Assembly: GCF_900102495.1 (NCBI RefSeq)
Contig: NZ_FMVQ01000001.1
Coordinates: 248,001 to 312,000 of the forward strand
Direction of reading: 5' to 3'
From: Nitrosospira sp. Nl5
GTDB lineage: Bacteria; Pseudomonadota; Gammaproteobacteria; Burkholderiales; Nitrosomonadaceae
DNA length: 64,000 nt
Each line of letters opens with the position of its first letter. Within the stretch, counting starts at the first letter, position 1. The notes below the pieces were generated by a model. It was given only the letters and a program-made list of their open reading frames with translations. It was not told the DNA's origin and ran no database searches. Below are positions 35,618 through 44,254 of the stretch, piece after piece. The position numbers were made by a program, and so were the translations under genes.

Positions 35618-36115
35618 TTAGACTTCTCCCAGCGCCGCCTGGATATCGAGTACTGTGGCCTGGGGGTAGGCGCTGTAGAATGGTCCAATGGCGCCGAGAT
35701 CGTTGGCTTTAACGTAGTCCCTGAATGCGCCGCGATTCTGTTGAATCGGCAAGGGAGGTGCGCCGTCCATGTACTGGAGCAGCGTATTGAAAATATCACC
35801 GATCTCGTCGATGAACTCGTTCAGGTAATCTTCGAACGAGCCGTCATAAGTTGTGATGATGGCAAGCCTGGTATTATTTTCGAGGAATACAAAACGGGCG
35901 AAATGTACGATCCTGAGTTTATCGAGGGCAGCCCAGATAGGATTTTGTTCCGGCGGTGCGGATTGAATTTTTTGTATAAGCGTATTGAGGGCCTGGAAGG
36001 CTTCGGGCGAACGGATGGTCATGACCAGGGTGAGCGGACTCTGGACTGTCCTGCGTGCGGAAGCCACGGGGGCGGGCCCGCTATCCTTGTCACTGCCGTC
36101 GTGGAATGGATCCAT
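35618..36115 (-). CDS. DyP-peroxidase-linked hypothetical protein
   Basis: 165 residues, no signal peptide, AGGAGG 7 bases before ATG 36115. The core (HFARFVFLENNTRLAIITTYDGSFEDYLNEFIDEIG) looks like a ferredoxin-like alpha/beta fold reminiscent of the N-terminal part of DyP enzymes. No name can be given. Its place directly upstream of the peroxidase, in the same direction, suggests a partner or cargo-type role. Confidence 0.7.
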   Translation of the reverse strand: MDPFHDGSDKDSGPAPVASARRTVQSPLTLVMTIRSPEAFQALNTLIQKIQSAPPEQNPIWAALDKLRIVHFARFVFLENNTRLAIITTYDGSFEDYLNEFIDEIGDIFNTLLQYMDGAPPLPIQQNRGAFRDYVKANDLGAIGPFYSAYPQATVLDIQAALGEV

Positions 36116-36262
36116 GGATTTCCTCCTGAAAACGGGCGCTACGCCCTCTGACAACAATCGCAAGTCATATGCCTGCCGTCTTTGACCCGCGCTGCATGGC
36201 ATTGTATGGCTAAGGACCCGATGCTGCAAAGAGTTTTGGCGGGAAGCAAGTATGGGGTGCCC

Positions 36263-36290
36263 CAAAAACAACAAACCCGCCGAAGCGGGT
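36263..36290 (-). terminator. Rho-independent terminator (leftward)
   Basis: ACCCGC/GCGGGT stem with a tetraloop, followed leftward by TTTGTTGTTTTTG. It lies 27 bases after the stop of the PEP-CTERM gene at 36317. Confidence 0.8.
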
Positions 36291-36316
36291 CTGTATGGGG
36301 TTATTATCTGAGAGCG

Positions 36317-36853
36317 CTATTGTTTGCGTCTGCGCGTGAGGCCGAAGGCGGCGAGCCCCAGACCGAGAAGAGCAAGGGTCACCGGTTCCGGAACCTGGGT
36401 AGGATCTCCGTTAAAGGTGGTGTAATGGCTCAGCCTCTCGATATTGGTATTCCTGAGGCCTCCCGAGAGGAATTGCACTTGCGCATCAGACCATACCAGC
36501 TTCGTCATTTCTCCGATGTTCTGGAAGAAAAAAGTGTCGGCTGTGGCGCCGGTGCCCCCTGTACCGAATTTCAAAAGGAAAAAACCCGGCTCGGTCGGAC
36601 CGACATCCAGGTACCATTCACCTGCAGCGTTGACAAAAGCAGTGGGTGAAGTATCCTTCAGGTCTTGAACCAGGTTGTTGTTATTTGCAAATGTCTCCAT
36701 GGCGGTAAGCTCGGTCCCATCTCCAGAATTTCCAAGATTAGACTCTCCTATTTTGGTGTCAAGCATGAAGGGGATGGCGTGTGCGGCCGGAATCCAGAAC
36801 GCCACACTAACGACTACCGCGAGAATTCCGGAAAATTTATTTTTTTTATTCAT
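36317..36853 (-). CDS. PEP-CTERM secreted protein
   Basis: 178 residues. GGAGG 8 bases before ATG 36853 selects this start over an ATG six bases upstream. Signal peptide cut after AAHA. The C-terminus VPEPVTLALLGLGLAAFGL followed by RRRK is a textbook PEP-CTERM signal. The mature domain (WYLDVGPTEPGFFLLKFGTGG) is a beta-sandwich-like PEP-CTERM type of unknown function. Terminated by the hairpin just downstream. Confidence 0.88.
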   Translation of the reverse strand: MNKKNKFSGILAVVVSVAFWIPAAHAIPFMLDTKIGESNLGNSGDGTELTAMETFANNNNLVQDLKDTSPTAFVNAAGEWYLDVGPTEPGFFLLKFGTGGTGATADTFFFQNIGEMTKLVWSDAQVQFLSGGLRNTNIERLSHYTTFNGDPTQVPEPVTLALLGLGLAAFGLTRRRKQ

Positions 36854-37367
36854 TATCATTTCCTCCAAGTCTTTCTAATCGACAATATGTATTGGGCCAC
36901 CCGGTTCGCATGCAATCCCTTCGCTCTTCCACCAGGTGAATGCATTATTTCCTGAAAAACAAGGATTTGAAATGACTCTACTAGCTGTAGTGCCATGGTT
37001 CTTTTGGTTTGCACCATGGCCCTATGCAGTAGTGGAAAAGATCAATAGATAAGCGCTAATCCACCTTAAGTTGATCAGCGTTGGGGGTGCAGGATGAGTC
37101 AATGTAATCGGGTGGGTAAAGCCGGGAAGAGCAACAGCAAAGCCCTTCGGGATGGGCTGTGAGGATGCGCATGAACATTCTCAGCCGGGGCTGAAGGCAA
37201 GTGCGCGAGGAAGGATAATCGAAGGAACTGAACTCCTGGATGTTTCCACGAGCCGGATATGGCGTTAGAACCAGGATTTTCAGCAAGCTCTGGCAATATC
37301 CATGCAGCTCCCGGTTTGCCGGCAAACCATCGCGCAAGAAGGAGGCGGAGGGAGTGTCGGATCCGTT
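36854..37367. other. Spacer with a perfect 8-bp dyad
   Basis: About 510 bases with no supported gene. GCCATGGT (36992-36999) and ACCATGGC (37013-37020) form an exact inverted repeat about 140 bases upstream of the PEP-CTERM start, a possible operator or hairpin. Confidence 0.45.
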
Positions 37368-38168
37368 TCAGCCATGGCTGAGGCTGGGCTCAACCTTCGA
37401 AACGGCCTGCGTCCGGTTGTACACGTCAAGTTTCTTGAAGATGTGCCGCAAGTGGTTTTTTACCGTATAGGTACTGATGCCAAGAATCGAGGCGATTTCC
37501 GGATTCGTTTTGCCCATTCTGACCCACTCCAGGACTTCGACTTCACGTATACTCAATCCGCGAGTTTCCGGGATTCTCGGCTCGTCTGCGGGGAGTGCCG
37601 CTGCCTGATGGCCATGTCCCAGTGGTCTGACCCGGCGCAAAGCCGTATCAAGATAAGGCAGCAGGTTTTCCATGGCCTCGAGCGTTGAGTCGTTGAAATT
37701 ATCGTAAGAACTGAATATCACATAGAGGCAATCCTGGCATCCACGTTCGTCGCTGATGCCATGTATCAGCAAAGACCGCATGCCGTGCAATGCTTCACCG
37801 AAAGCGCATTGCGGGCGATGGCTTTCAAGCAGGAAGCCGGATGCGCCGACGCTTAGCTTGAAGGGGATTTTTCCCAGTTCCACCCAGCAACTATAGAGCC
37901 CTCGCAGCAAGGCTGAAAAGGCTGAAAGATTTTCCGGATTCAAATGCTCGGTTCTGACTCCAGGCAATGCGGAAACAAGATCGTGCCGAAAATGCTTCGC
38001 ACCAAAATCACTCCATGCGGCAAGCATGATCTCATGGGGCAGGTAATGCTGCACCTCTCCCTGCAGCCATTTCAACAGGTCGGAATGTCTGCGTACCGCT
38101 ATCCCTTCCCTGACGATTCGGAAGTAACGTTCGAGATGCTCGTCGGAGAGCGATGAGGAAAAAACCAT
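37368..38168 (-). CDS. epsA: LuxR-type regulator EpsA of the exosortase/PEP-CTERM system
   Basis: 266 residues. A long N-terminal sensor region (GAF/autoinducer-domain-like, SLSDEHLERYFRIVREG) is followed by a LuxR helix-turn-helix at about 198-258: LSIREVEVLEWVRMGKTN, then STYTVKNHLRHIFKKLDVYN. This layout and length match the EpsA regulator found next to exosortase and exopolysaccharide loci in betaproteobacteria. Here it lies among PEP-CTERM genes but without epsH/xrtB, so it may act on scattered targets. Recognition is by resemblance. Confidence 0.7.
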   Translation of the reverse strand: MVFSSSLSDEHLERYFRIVREGIAVRRHSDLLKWLQGEVQHYLPHEIMLAAWSDFGAKHFRHDLVSALPGVRTEHLNPENLSAFSALLRGLYSCWVELGKIPFKLSVGASGFLLESHRPQCAFGEALHGMRSLLIHGISDERGCQDCLYVIFSSYDNFNDSTLEAMENLLPYLDTALRRVRPLGHGHQAAALPADEPRIPETRGLSIREVEVLEWVRMGKTNPEIASILGISTYTVKNHLRHIFKKLDVYNRTQAVSKVEPSLSHG

Positions 38169-38615
38169 AAGCGGCAGAGTCTATCCGGTCCGGTCGTTAA
38201 TGGAATGATGGATGAATAACTGATTGTTATAAAGCAATAATCGTTCCAGAAATAAAACTTCAATTAGATCAATAGTCAAAAAAATAAAAAAGGATGGATT
38301 TTGATAGACTGTAAGAAATGCCGACTGCCGGGAAAGCCCCGGAAGGCGTCTTCCGCGGAGGATGGCGGAAAAATCGGGGGATGTTCACAAGGCGCACCAC
38401 GAAGGTCGTGATCTGTTCACGATGCGTCAGTATGACCCGGTGGGCGGGCAGTCCGCTTGTAACGTGGAATAATGGATTTCGGGAGGGAAAGTAATGGAAC
38501 GAGGCGGCAATCACCTGCCGATTATGCGCCGCTATTCCTGCTTGTACGGGTGCTTTGCGTTATGGGCAGCCATGAACTTGAACTTGGTCTTCCATAAATC
38601 GAATTTTGGAGTATT
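38169..38615. other. Spacer without gene
   Basis: About 450 bases. It contains an AT-rich block near 38215-38310 upstream of epsA, a plausible promoter region. No ORF was supported. Confidence 0.55.
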
Positions 38616-40214
38616 TCAAGGCGGGCTGGGCGTATCACGCGGTGATCGGGGAGGCAACTCATCAACGGGCTCAGCGGACCGCATGGCGGTCTCGATCTTG
38701 CCATTCATGTCTTTGGATGCCCCGTTATTTTGCGCGCCGTTGTGCAGATGATATGCCTGGATCAGCAGCGAGATGCCCAGCCAGCCAGCGATCAGGGCAA
38801 AGGGGACGATCAGCAGCATCGGCTGCAGCCATGCAAGTATGGCCAGGGCCAGCAACGTCGTGCCGCCGAACATCATGATCTTTGCCTCGGCCGCGCCGAG
38901 GACAAGCCGGTTGGTAATGGCAGCTCCGACGGTATTGCCAACACGAATCGCACCCGCCGTGAGCCGGCCGGCGCTGCCACCCCTGCGCCTGCCCCCGCCA
39001 CGTCTATAAAAAGGAGAGGACGCGTGGCCGGATGACTCGAGCCCGGACGATCCGGTTCTCGGGACCGGGCGAACACGATTCTTTTCACTGAGCACGATTT
39101 CCGTCGCGCCCTCCAGATCCCGCAGATACATCTGCTCCATTTCATGCGCGAAGGCCAGGTTTTCCACCGCCACATCCAGTTCCCAATTACCAAGCCAGCT
39201 GACCATATTGAGATTGCTCGATCCTACACGCGCCCAGCGGCCATCGGCTACGGCCGTCTTGGCATGCATCATCGATCCATTCCATTCAAATACCCGTACG
39301 CCGGCTTCCAGCAGGGGGCGATAGCCGCTCCGGGAGATCGGCCGCAGAAACCTGAGGTCGCCGCTCGATCCCGGCACCAGCAGCCGCACATCCACGCCAT
39401 CCATTGCCGCTCCTCTCAGCGCTTGCACATAGCTGGTGGAGCCGACGAAGTAGGCATCTGTAAGCCAGAGCGTCTTTTTGGCCAGGACCGCAATCAATAG
39501 TTCGAGCCGGTACAATCCCGCAGTGGCCGCGATATCACCCAGCACCCTCATGTCGACCTCGCCTGCCACCGGGATCGCATCCCGCTCCGTCAGTTCCTCC
39601 GCGGGCACCTCGGGTCCGGTTTCCGCCCACGCACGGGAGAAGGATTGCGCAATATCGGCCACGACCGGACCGCGTACCTCGATACCGGTGTCTCGCCAGG
39701 GCGGAATACCGCGTTCCGGATACCCTATCCACATCTCTCCGACGCATAATCCACTGACGAACGCAACGCGGTTATCCACGCAAATCGATTTTCGGTGGAG
39801 CCGGCTCACCCAGCCAAGCGGGCTATCGAAGCGCGGCGGATTGAAGCACCGGACCTCAACACCGCCATCTCTCAGCCGCTGCCAGTAGCTGCCCGACGTT
39901 TGGGTCAGGGCACCCAGCCAGTCGTAAAGCACTCTTACCCGGATGCCATCTTCCGCCTTTGCAATGAGCGCATCGGCAAACTGTTGGCCGATGTTATCGT
40001 CCCGGATAATATAATTTTCGAAATAAACCGTCTCTTTCGCCGAATAAATCGCGTCCAGCCATGCGGGATAGTTTCCGCTGGCGTCCTTGAGGAGGCGGAT
40101 GCTGTTGCCGTGGACAAGTGGAGCGCCGGCTGCGCGCGAGAAAGCCTGAGCCGCCAAGGCGCGCGTTGCGGGCATCGCTTCGCGAGAACTTTCTCTCCGC
40201 TTTACAGTAGCCAC
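38616..40214 (-). CDS. Cardiolipin synthase-like phospholipase D protein
   Basis: 532 residues from GTG 40214 (GGAG 9 bases upstream). Two HKD catalytic motifs are intact: His140-x-Lys142-x4-Asp147 and His317-x-Lys319-x4-Asp324, followed by GSSNLN. Bacterial cardiolipin synthases usually carry their membrane spans at the N-terminus. Here the N-terminus is soluble and two hydrophobic segments lie at about 445-495, behind a Gly/Arg-rich linker. The activity is probably phosphatidyl transfer between phospholipids, though other PLD roles are possible. Confidence 0.83.
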   Translation of the reverse strand: MATVKRRESSREAMPATRALAAQAFSRAAGAPLVHGNSIRLLKDASGNYPAWLDAIYSAKETVYFENYIIRDDNIGQQFADALIAKAEDGIRVRVLYDWLGALTQTSGSYWQRLRDGGVEVRCFNPPRFDSPLGWVSRLHRKSICVDNRVAFVSGLCVGEMWIGYPERGIPPWRDTGIEVRGPVVADIAQSFSRAWAETGPEVPAEELTERDAIPVAGEVDMRVLGDIAATAGLYRLELLIAVLAKKTLWLTDAYFVGSTSYVQALRGAAMDGVDVRLLVPGSSGDLRFLRPISRSGYRPLLEAGVRVFEWNGSMMHAKTAVADGRWARVGSSNLNMVSWLGNWELDVAVENLAFAHEMEQMYLRDLEGATEIVLSEKNRVRPVPRTGSSGLESSGHASSPFYRRGGGRRRGGSAGRLTAGAIRVGNTVGAAITNRLVLGAAEAKIMMFGGTTLLALAILAWLQPMLLIVPFALIAGWLGISLLIQAYHLHNGAQNNGASKDMNGKIETAMRSAEPVDELPPRSPRDTPSPP

Positions 40215-40306
40215 CTGTCATCGCTCCATTTCTATTTCGGCATTACTGTTCAATGTCCTGTTCCAAGGTCTTCCACGCGTCATGGCACCCGCACACGCGC
40301 CGTCAC

Positions 40307-40621
40307 TTAATCCGTCACTTCGTCGCCAAACTTGGAAGCGACATAGCAGCGCATGGCGGCGATGAGGGGAGTCAATCCCCTTTGCCGGTATCTGCCTGAC
40401 CGCATATAAGCGGTACAATGCTCCGAACCCGCCTCCAGGCTGTGGCTCAGATTTATTCCCTCGCGTTCTATGATTGGCCCACCTTGGGACCAGTCGGCCG
40501 ATGGTTCCCAGCGGGCATGATTAACGAGGCAATGCGAGTCCAGCACGCGTACTTCCGTCACGTCGTTTGCTTTTGCCACCCAATAATCGAGTAGTTCGTC
40601 CTTAAGCTCGGACACCTTCAT
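40307..40621 (-). CDS. NinX-like phage protein (DUF2591)
   Basis: 104 residues. MKVSELKDELLDYWVAKAND and the closing AAMRCYVASKFGDEV match the DUF2591/NinX family found in lambdoid phages and as isolated genes in bacteria. Function is unknown. GGAGAGG precedes the ATG. No other phage genes surround it, so it is a lone relic or a domesticated gene. Confidence 0.75.
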   Translation of the reverse strand: MKVSELKDELLDYWVAKANDVTEVRVLDSHCLVNHARWEPSADWSQGGPIIEREGINLSHSLEAGSEHCTAYMRSGRYRQRGLTPLIAAMRCYVASKFGDEVTD

Positions 40622-40807
40622 GTTCGCCTCTCCACGTGTAATTTTTAGACAGTGCCGGAAAAATAATTAGTATACTCTGCTCGTACGGCAGCGAATGTTT
40701 GCAACCGCACAGAGCTTCCAACCCGAAGCACATATATTTAGCGTTCAGTACGAACCTGGCGCGCAGCAATGATCCGGTATCTTCGCCAAATCTATGAGGG
40801 AGGTTGA

Positions 40808-40993
40808 ATGAAAGCAAGGAGTTTGCTCTATTTGGGAATACTCGTACTCGTGGTTCCAGCGCTATCGGGCTGCTGGCTGCTCGCGGCGGGCGGCGCGGGC
40901 GCGTACGGCGGGTACAAGGCGAAAGAGGAAGGTTATACGTTGCAGAATCCGGTTACGAAAGAGAAACCCGACAGTAGTCAAAAGAGGGATTAG
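40808..40993 (+). CDS. Small lipoprotein
   Basis: 61 residues. A hydrophobic leader ends in ALSGC, a good lipobox. The short mature part is Gly-rich (AAGGAGAYGGYKAKEEG) with a charged tail. GGGAGG lies 7 bases before the ATG. Function is unknown; glycine-rich small lipoproteins of this type are often envelope stress proteins. Confidence 0.7.
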   Translation: MKARSLLYLGILVLVVPALSGCWLLAAGGAGAYGGYKAKEEGYTLQNPVTKEKPDSSQKRD

Positions 40994-41428
40994 GAAGAGC
41001 TGGCAGGCTTCTCGAAAGGAATCGGGCGAACGTCCGGTCTTATTTTACAGCCCGTTTGGTATGCAGGAGTGGCCGACCTTAAGCGGTCAACAGCATGGAT
41101 ACCAGAACGTTTGAGTGGTCCAGCGCCAGGATCCTCAACGCTTTCTCAGCCCTGAACTCCTGCGTCCCGCAGTTTCCGCACTGTCGATTCAGCTTCCTGC
41201 TCACCGCTCGGCGAGCTTCAACACATGCAAATTCCCGGCGTCGCCGCAAACTCATGCTGTTCAATTTCACATCCATTCACAATACACCAAACCGGCGCAT
41301 TGCTCTCGCAATGCCGACAGTATAATATCCGCCTGTGCGGCAAGAGATCGGGCGCAATGCGAGAAGAAAACGGCATTTGAATTATTATGAGACCGCGTCT
41401 TATACTTGGCGTATTGCAGGGGAGGATG
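40994..41428. other. Spacer without gene
   Basis: About 430 bases between a lipoprotein gene and a secreted-protein gene. Nothing recognisable on either strand. Confidence 0.5.
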
Positions 41429-42226
41429 ATGAAGAACTCGATTATTGCGATGGCATGTGTTCTGTCCGTTCTGCACCTCGCGACAGCTGGCGCATTTGTC
41501 GAGAACCCGTGCCGCAAGATTCTGGCGGAGGAATTCCACAATGAGTATTCCGGGAGTAACCCTCGACTCAGGGATCGAGCGATGTATGCCGAATTATGCT
41601 CATCAAACTTTCAGCACGCCCGGAATATCATCAATCGCGCCCAGAAGTCCGGGATCGATAGTTCGCTTGGTAGCTCTTACGGACTCTTCAGCCCCGGCGA
41701 GGGTGGAGCGCAATCTGCCGTGCCTTCGTCGGATGCATTATTTAACGAAGCGCGATTTTCCCAGTGGAAGAGCGCCTACTGCTCGACCAATTCGTCAGCG
41801 GATGCATCGCGGGCGGCCGAGTTCCTGATGCAGAAGGCTGTGGCCCAGCCTGTGGCAAGTGCCTGGTCGACATGCATGCGCAAGCGTGAAGGCCTTACAT
41901 GCTGGGCCGCGCCGCACGTCTCCCAGGAGGAGGAAATTCTCCTGAATATCAATTGGACAAAGACCGATTCTTCGCCGCCCCTGGTGCAGCATTCTTTCCT
42001 GAGCAGAGGCGCTGCCGCGAAATTCGAAGATGTTCCCGCCCGGCGGATTCTGCCGGTTGGCTACAGACTGAACACCGGGACACTACAGATTCCTGTCACG
42101 AAGCAAACGGACAATGGAATTACCGCCAATCTCACAGTGAATCACGAGGGAGCGGAGCACAGCTGCAACATTTTTATTCCGGGAGAACGCGACTTCGCGC
42201 TGATAACGCCTTTTGTCGCGCAGTAG
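41429..42226 (+). CDS. Secreted protein of unknown function
   Basis: 265 residues from ATG 41429 (GGGGAGG just upstream; ATG 41426 and 41387 are alternatives). Signal peptide cut near ATAGA. The mature protein has several Cys pairs (ENPCRKI, ELCSSNF, AYCSTN, STCMRKREGLTCW) that probably form disulphides, and a beta-rich C-terminus. No family was recognised. Convergent with the HAD gene. Confidence 0.65.
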   Translation: MKNSIIAMACVLSVLHLATAGAFVENPCRKILAEEFHNEYSGSNPRLRDRAMYAELCSSNFQHARNIINRAQKSGIDSSLGSSYGLFSPGEGGAQSAVPSSDALFNEARFSQWKSAYCSTNSSADASRAAEFLMQKAVAQPVASAWSTCMRKREGLTCWAAPHVSQEEEILLNINWTKTDSSPPLVQHSFLSRGAAAKFEDVPARRILPVGYRLNTGTLQIPVTKQTDNGITANLTVNHEGAEHSCNIFIPGERDFALITPFVAQ

Positions 42227-42270
42227 TGATTGTAAACGGCAATCCGGCCTCCACGAGTCAACCACCGGAT

Positions 42271-42999
42271 CTAGGATGATGCCAGCGCCGCCACGCCGAT
42301 GAGAACATCCTCAATGTGTTGGGCGCGGTAGCCGGGCGCCACATCTTTATAGGATTTGGCGCCCTGATTGGAATCGACAAAAATATTTTTAATACCAAGC
42401 AGGCTTGCGCCGTAAATATCCCGGAACATATCATTGCCCACGTAGATCACGTCGGTCGATTTGAGTTTCATGGCATGGAGAGCTTTCTGAAAAAGCTTCG
42501 GATCGGGTTTTCTGAAACCGTAATCGGCGGAGATAATAATCGGGGAGAAATAGCCATTCAAGCCGACCGCCTGAATTTCCGGCAATGCAAAGCAGGGCTG
42601 GGCATCGGAGATAAGAGCCAGGCGGTAGTGAATACGCAAATCGTTCAGCACGATCTTCACGCCGGGGTAAAGCTGGAGGCGTTTGCGGGAAATGCCCCGG
42701 TAGAGCTGGGCCAGAATTACTGCAAGGTCCTTTCTGGCCTGTGCCTGCTTAACCCCCTCCTGCCGGAGAAAATCGTTCCAGATCGCTTCCACATCGATTT
42801 CCGAATGCTCTTCATGGCTAGCCGCTTTCTGCTCCTGCATGATCCGGTAGTAGCGTTCCCGCACCTCCCAGCGGTGTAAATACACGCCGTGATAGGTCAG
42901 ATAATGCGCGATGCCACGGTAGATTTCATCCATGGATTCGTCGGTCTCGATATCTATCAGTGTCCCATAGAGATCGAACAGAATGCCTTTTATCGCCAT
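42271..42999 (-). CDS. HAD-superfamily hydrolase
   Basis: 242 residues. HAD motifs: I ILFDLYGTL (nucleophile Asp9), II LISDAQ, III with Lys in FRKPDPKLF, IV YVGNDMFRDI. A helical cap of subclass I lies between I and II. Likely a small-molecule phosphatase; substrate unknown. Downstream of, and six bases from, a kinase-like gene, so the pair may act on one metabolite. Confidence 0.85.
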   Translation of the reverse strand: MAIKGILFDLYGTLIDIETDESMDEIYRGIAHYLTYHGVYLHRWEVRERYYRIMQEQKAASHEEHSEIDVEAIWNDFLRQEGVKQAQARKDLAVILAQLYRGISRKRLQLYPGVKIVLNDLRIHYRLALISDAQPCFALPEIQAVGLNGYFSPIIISADYGFRKPDPKLFQKALHAMKLKSTDVIYVGNDMFRDIYGASLLGIKNIFVDSNQGAKSYKDVAPGYRAQHIEDVLIGVAALASS

Positions 43000-43005
43000 G
43001 AAGTA

Positions 43006-44010
43006 CTAACCCAGTGTTTTCGCGGCTTCATCCAATAGCCGCCGGCTGTATTTCCCGTGTATCCATCGATTGCGCGCAATGCGCAGGAGGGTGAGTCCCG
43101 CATAGAAGGGGATACGCTGCGTGATTGCGCGAAAAGCGGCGTCACGGTCGGGAAAGTGACAGGCATATTCCCACAGGAAGTGGCCGATGAAAGGCTCCGC
43201 CAGCCATTTGTCGCCGGTTTGCTGCATGAAGAAGTGCTGGAGTTCGGCCACTACCCTTCCCAGGTCGAAGACCCTATCCGCCGATTTCATCCGTTCAAGG
43301 TCGATGACAATCACCCAAAGACCATCACCAAACAGGATATTCGCCGGTGTGACATCGCTATGGATAAGGACTTGGCAGTCTTCCCACATGCATGGTTTCT
43401 CGCGCCACCGGTCCTTAAGCTGATGGAGCCTCCCAGCCTCATGCGGGTTAAGGCGCCCCGATTCCATTAACTGTTCCAGGATGTGGTTGAAGTAGAAGCA
43501 GTCTTTGCTGAAGTCCACGGTGCTGTCGCCTGCCGTACGGTTATGCAGGGTGGCGAGAAAATAGGCGAGAGCGGTGAGTTTTGGATAAAGCACATCGGGG
43601 TCGCCTTTTCGTATGGCTTTGGTAATGAAGTCCGCTAGCGGCGTGCCATAACAAAATTCCTCGACGAGCACGTAATTAAGGCTGGCGTTTCGGCCAAGGG
43701 GTCGAACGACGTAATGTGGATAGCAATCAAAACCAAGGCTGCGTAGATAGCTCAAGTTATTGAACTCACACTCCATATGATGAAACGCGGTCTCCGGCGC
43801 CACGTCTGGAACACCGCCAAAAAATTTTCCGATGACCCGGATCTGATTGTGCGGGTCTTCGTAGAGATAGACATGGTTGGAGGCCGGGAGCTTGTACACC
43901 CGGAATTCGGGAACGCCGGACTTCGCGTCGGTTCCGAGGAGCGGGAGGATATCGTAGCGGAGGTATCCGTAAAAAGGGTCACCGGCGGGAAGCTGTCCGA
44001 TATATTTCAT
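43006..44010 (-). CDS. Aminoglycoside-phosphotransferase-fold kinase
   Basis: 334 residues. The APH/choline-kinase catalytic loop LIHSDVTPANILFG (catalytic Asp) and the metal motif VIDLERM (in place of the usual D-F-D/E) are present; the nucleotide-binding N-lobe is less clear. Such proteins phosphorylate small hydroxyl compounds or act as protein kinases. Transcribed with the HAD hydrolase gene that follows. Not evidence of antibiotic resistance. Confidence 0.78.
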   Translation of the reverse strand: MKYIGQLPAGDPFYGYLRYDILPLLGTDAKSGVPEFRVYKLPASNHVYLYEDPHNQIRVIGKFFGGVPDVAPETAFHHMECEFNNLSYLRSLGFDCYPHYVVRPLGRNASLNYVLVEEFCYGTPLADFITKAIRKGDPDVLYPKLTALAYFLATLHNRTAGDSTVDFSKDCFYFNHILEQLMESGRLNPHEAGRLHQLKDRWREKPCMWEDCQVLIHSDVTPANILFGDGLWVIVIDLERMKSADRVFDLGRVVAELQHFFMQQTGDKWLAEPFIGHFLWEYACHFPDRDAAFRAITQRIPFYAGLTLLRIARNRWIHGKYSRRLLDEAAKTLG

Positions 44011-44045
44011 GCCTTATTGATAGCAGGTAACCTTAAAAAAAGCTA

Positions 44046-44085
44046 GCAGCCTGTCGGACTTGAAGAATCGATGCGAAAAAGTGGC
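44046..44085. repeat. Dispersed repeat, inverted copy
   Basis: 40 bases that are nearly the exact reverse complement of 26140-26179 (GCAGCCTGTCGGACTTGAAG start). Located just upstream of the kinase gene and 170 bases before a PEP-CTERM gene. Confidence 0.65.
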
Positions 44086-44254
44086 CGGGCGAGAATGACC
44101 GCTGAATTTGACCCCGCGACCGCTCCGATGTAATGTATCGCCTGTGTGACAGGACGCAGAACGCAGTACCGAACCATGCTTATTTTGCATTGACTGCTGA
44201 TGTTCGCTGGCATGGGTGGTGTATCAACCAACTTTATCTACGGGAGAACGCGAT

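Noticed and set aside
43006-44010. Aminoglycoside resistance gene
   Set aside because: The fold is shared by many metabolic kinases, and the metal motif and context do not point to resistance.
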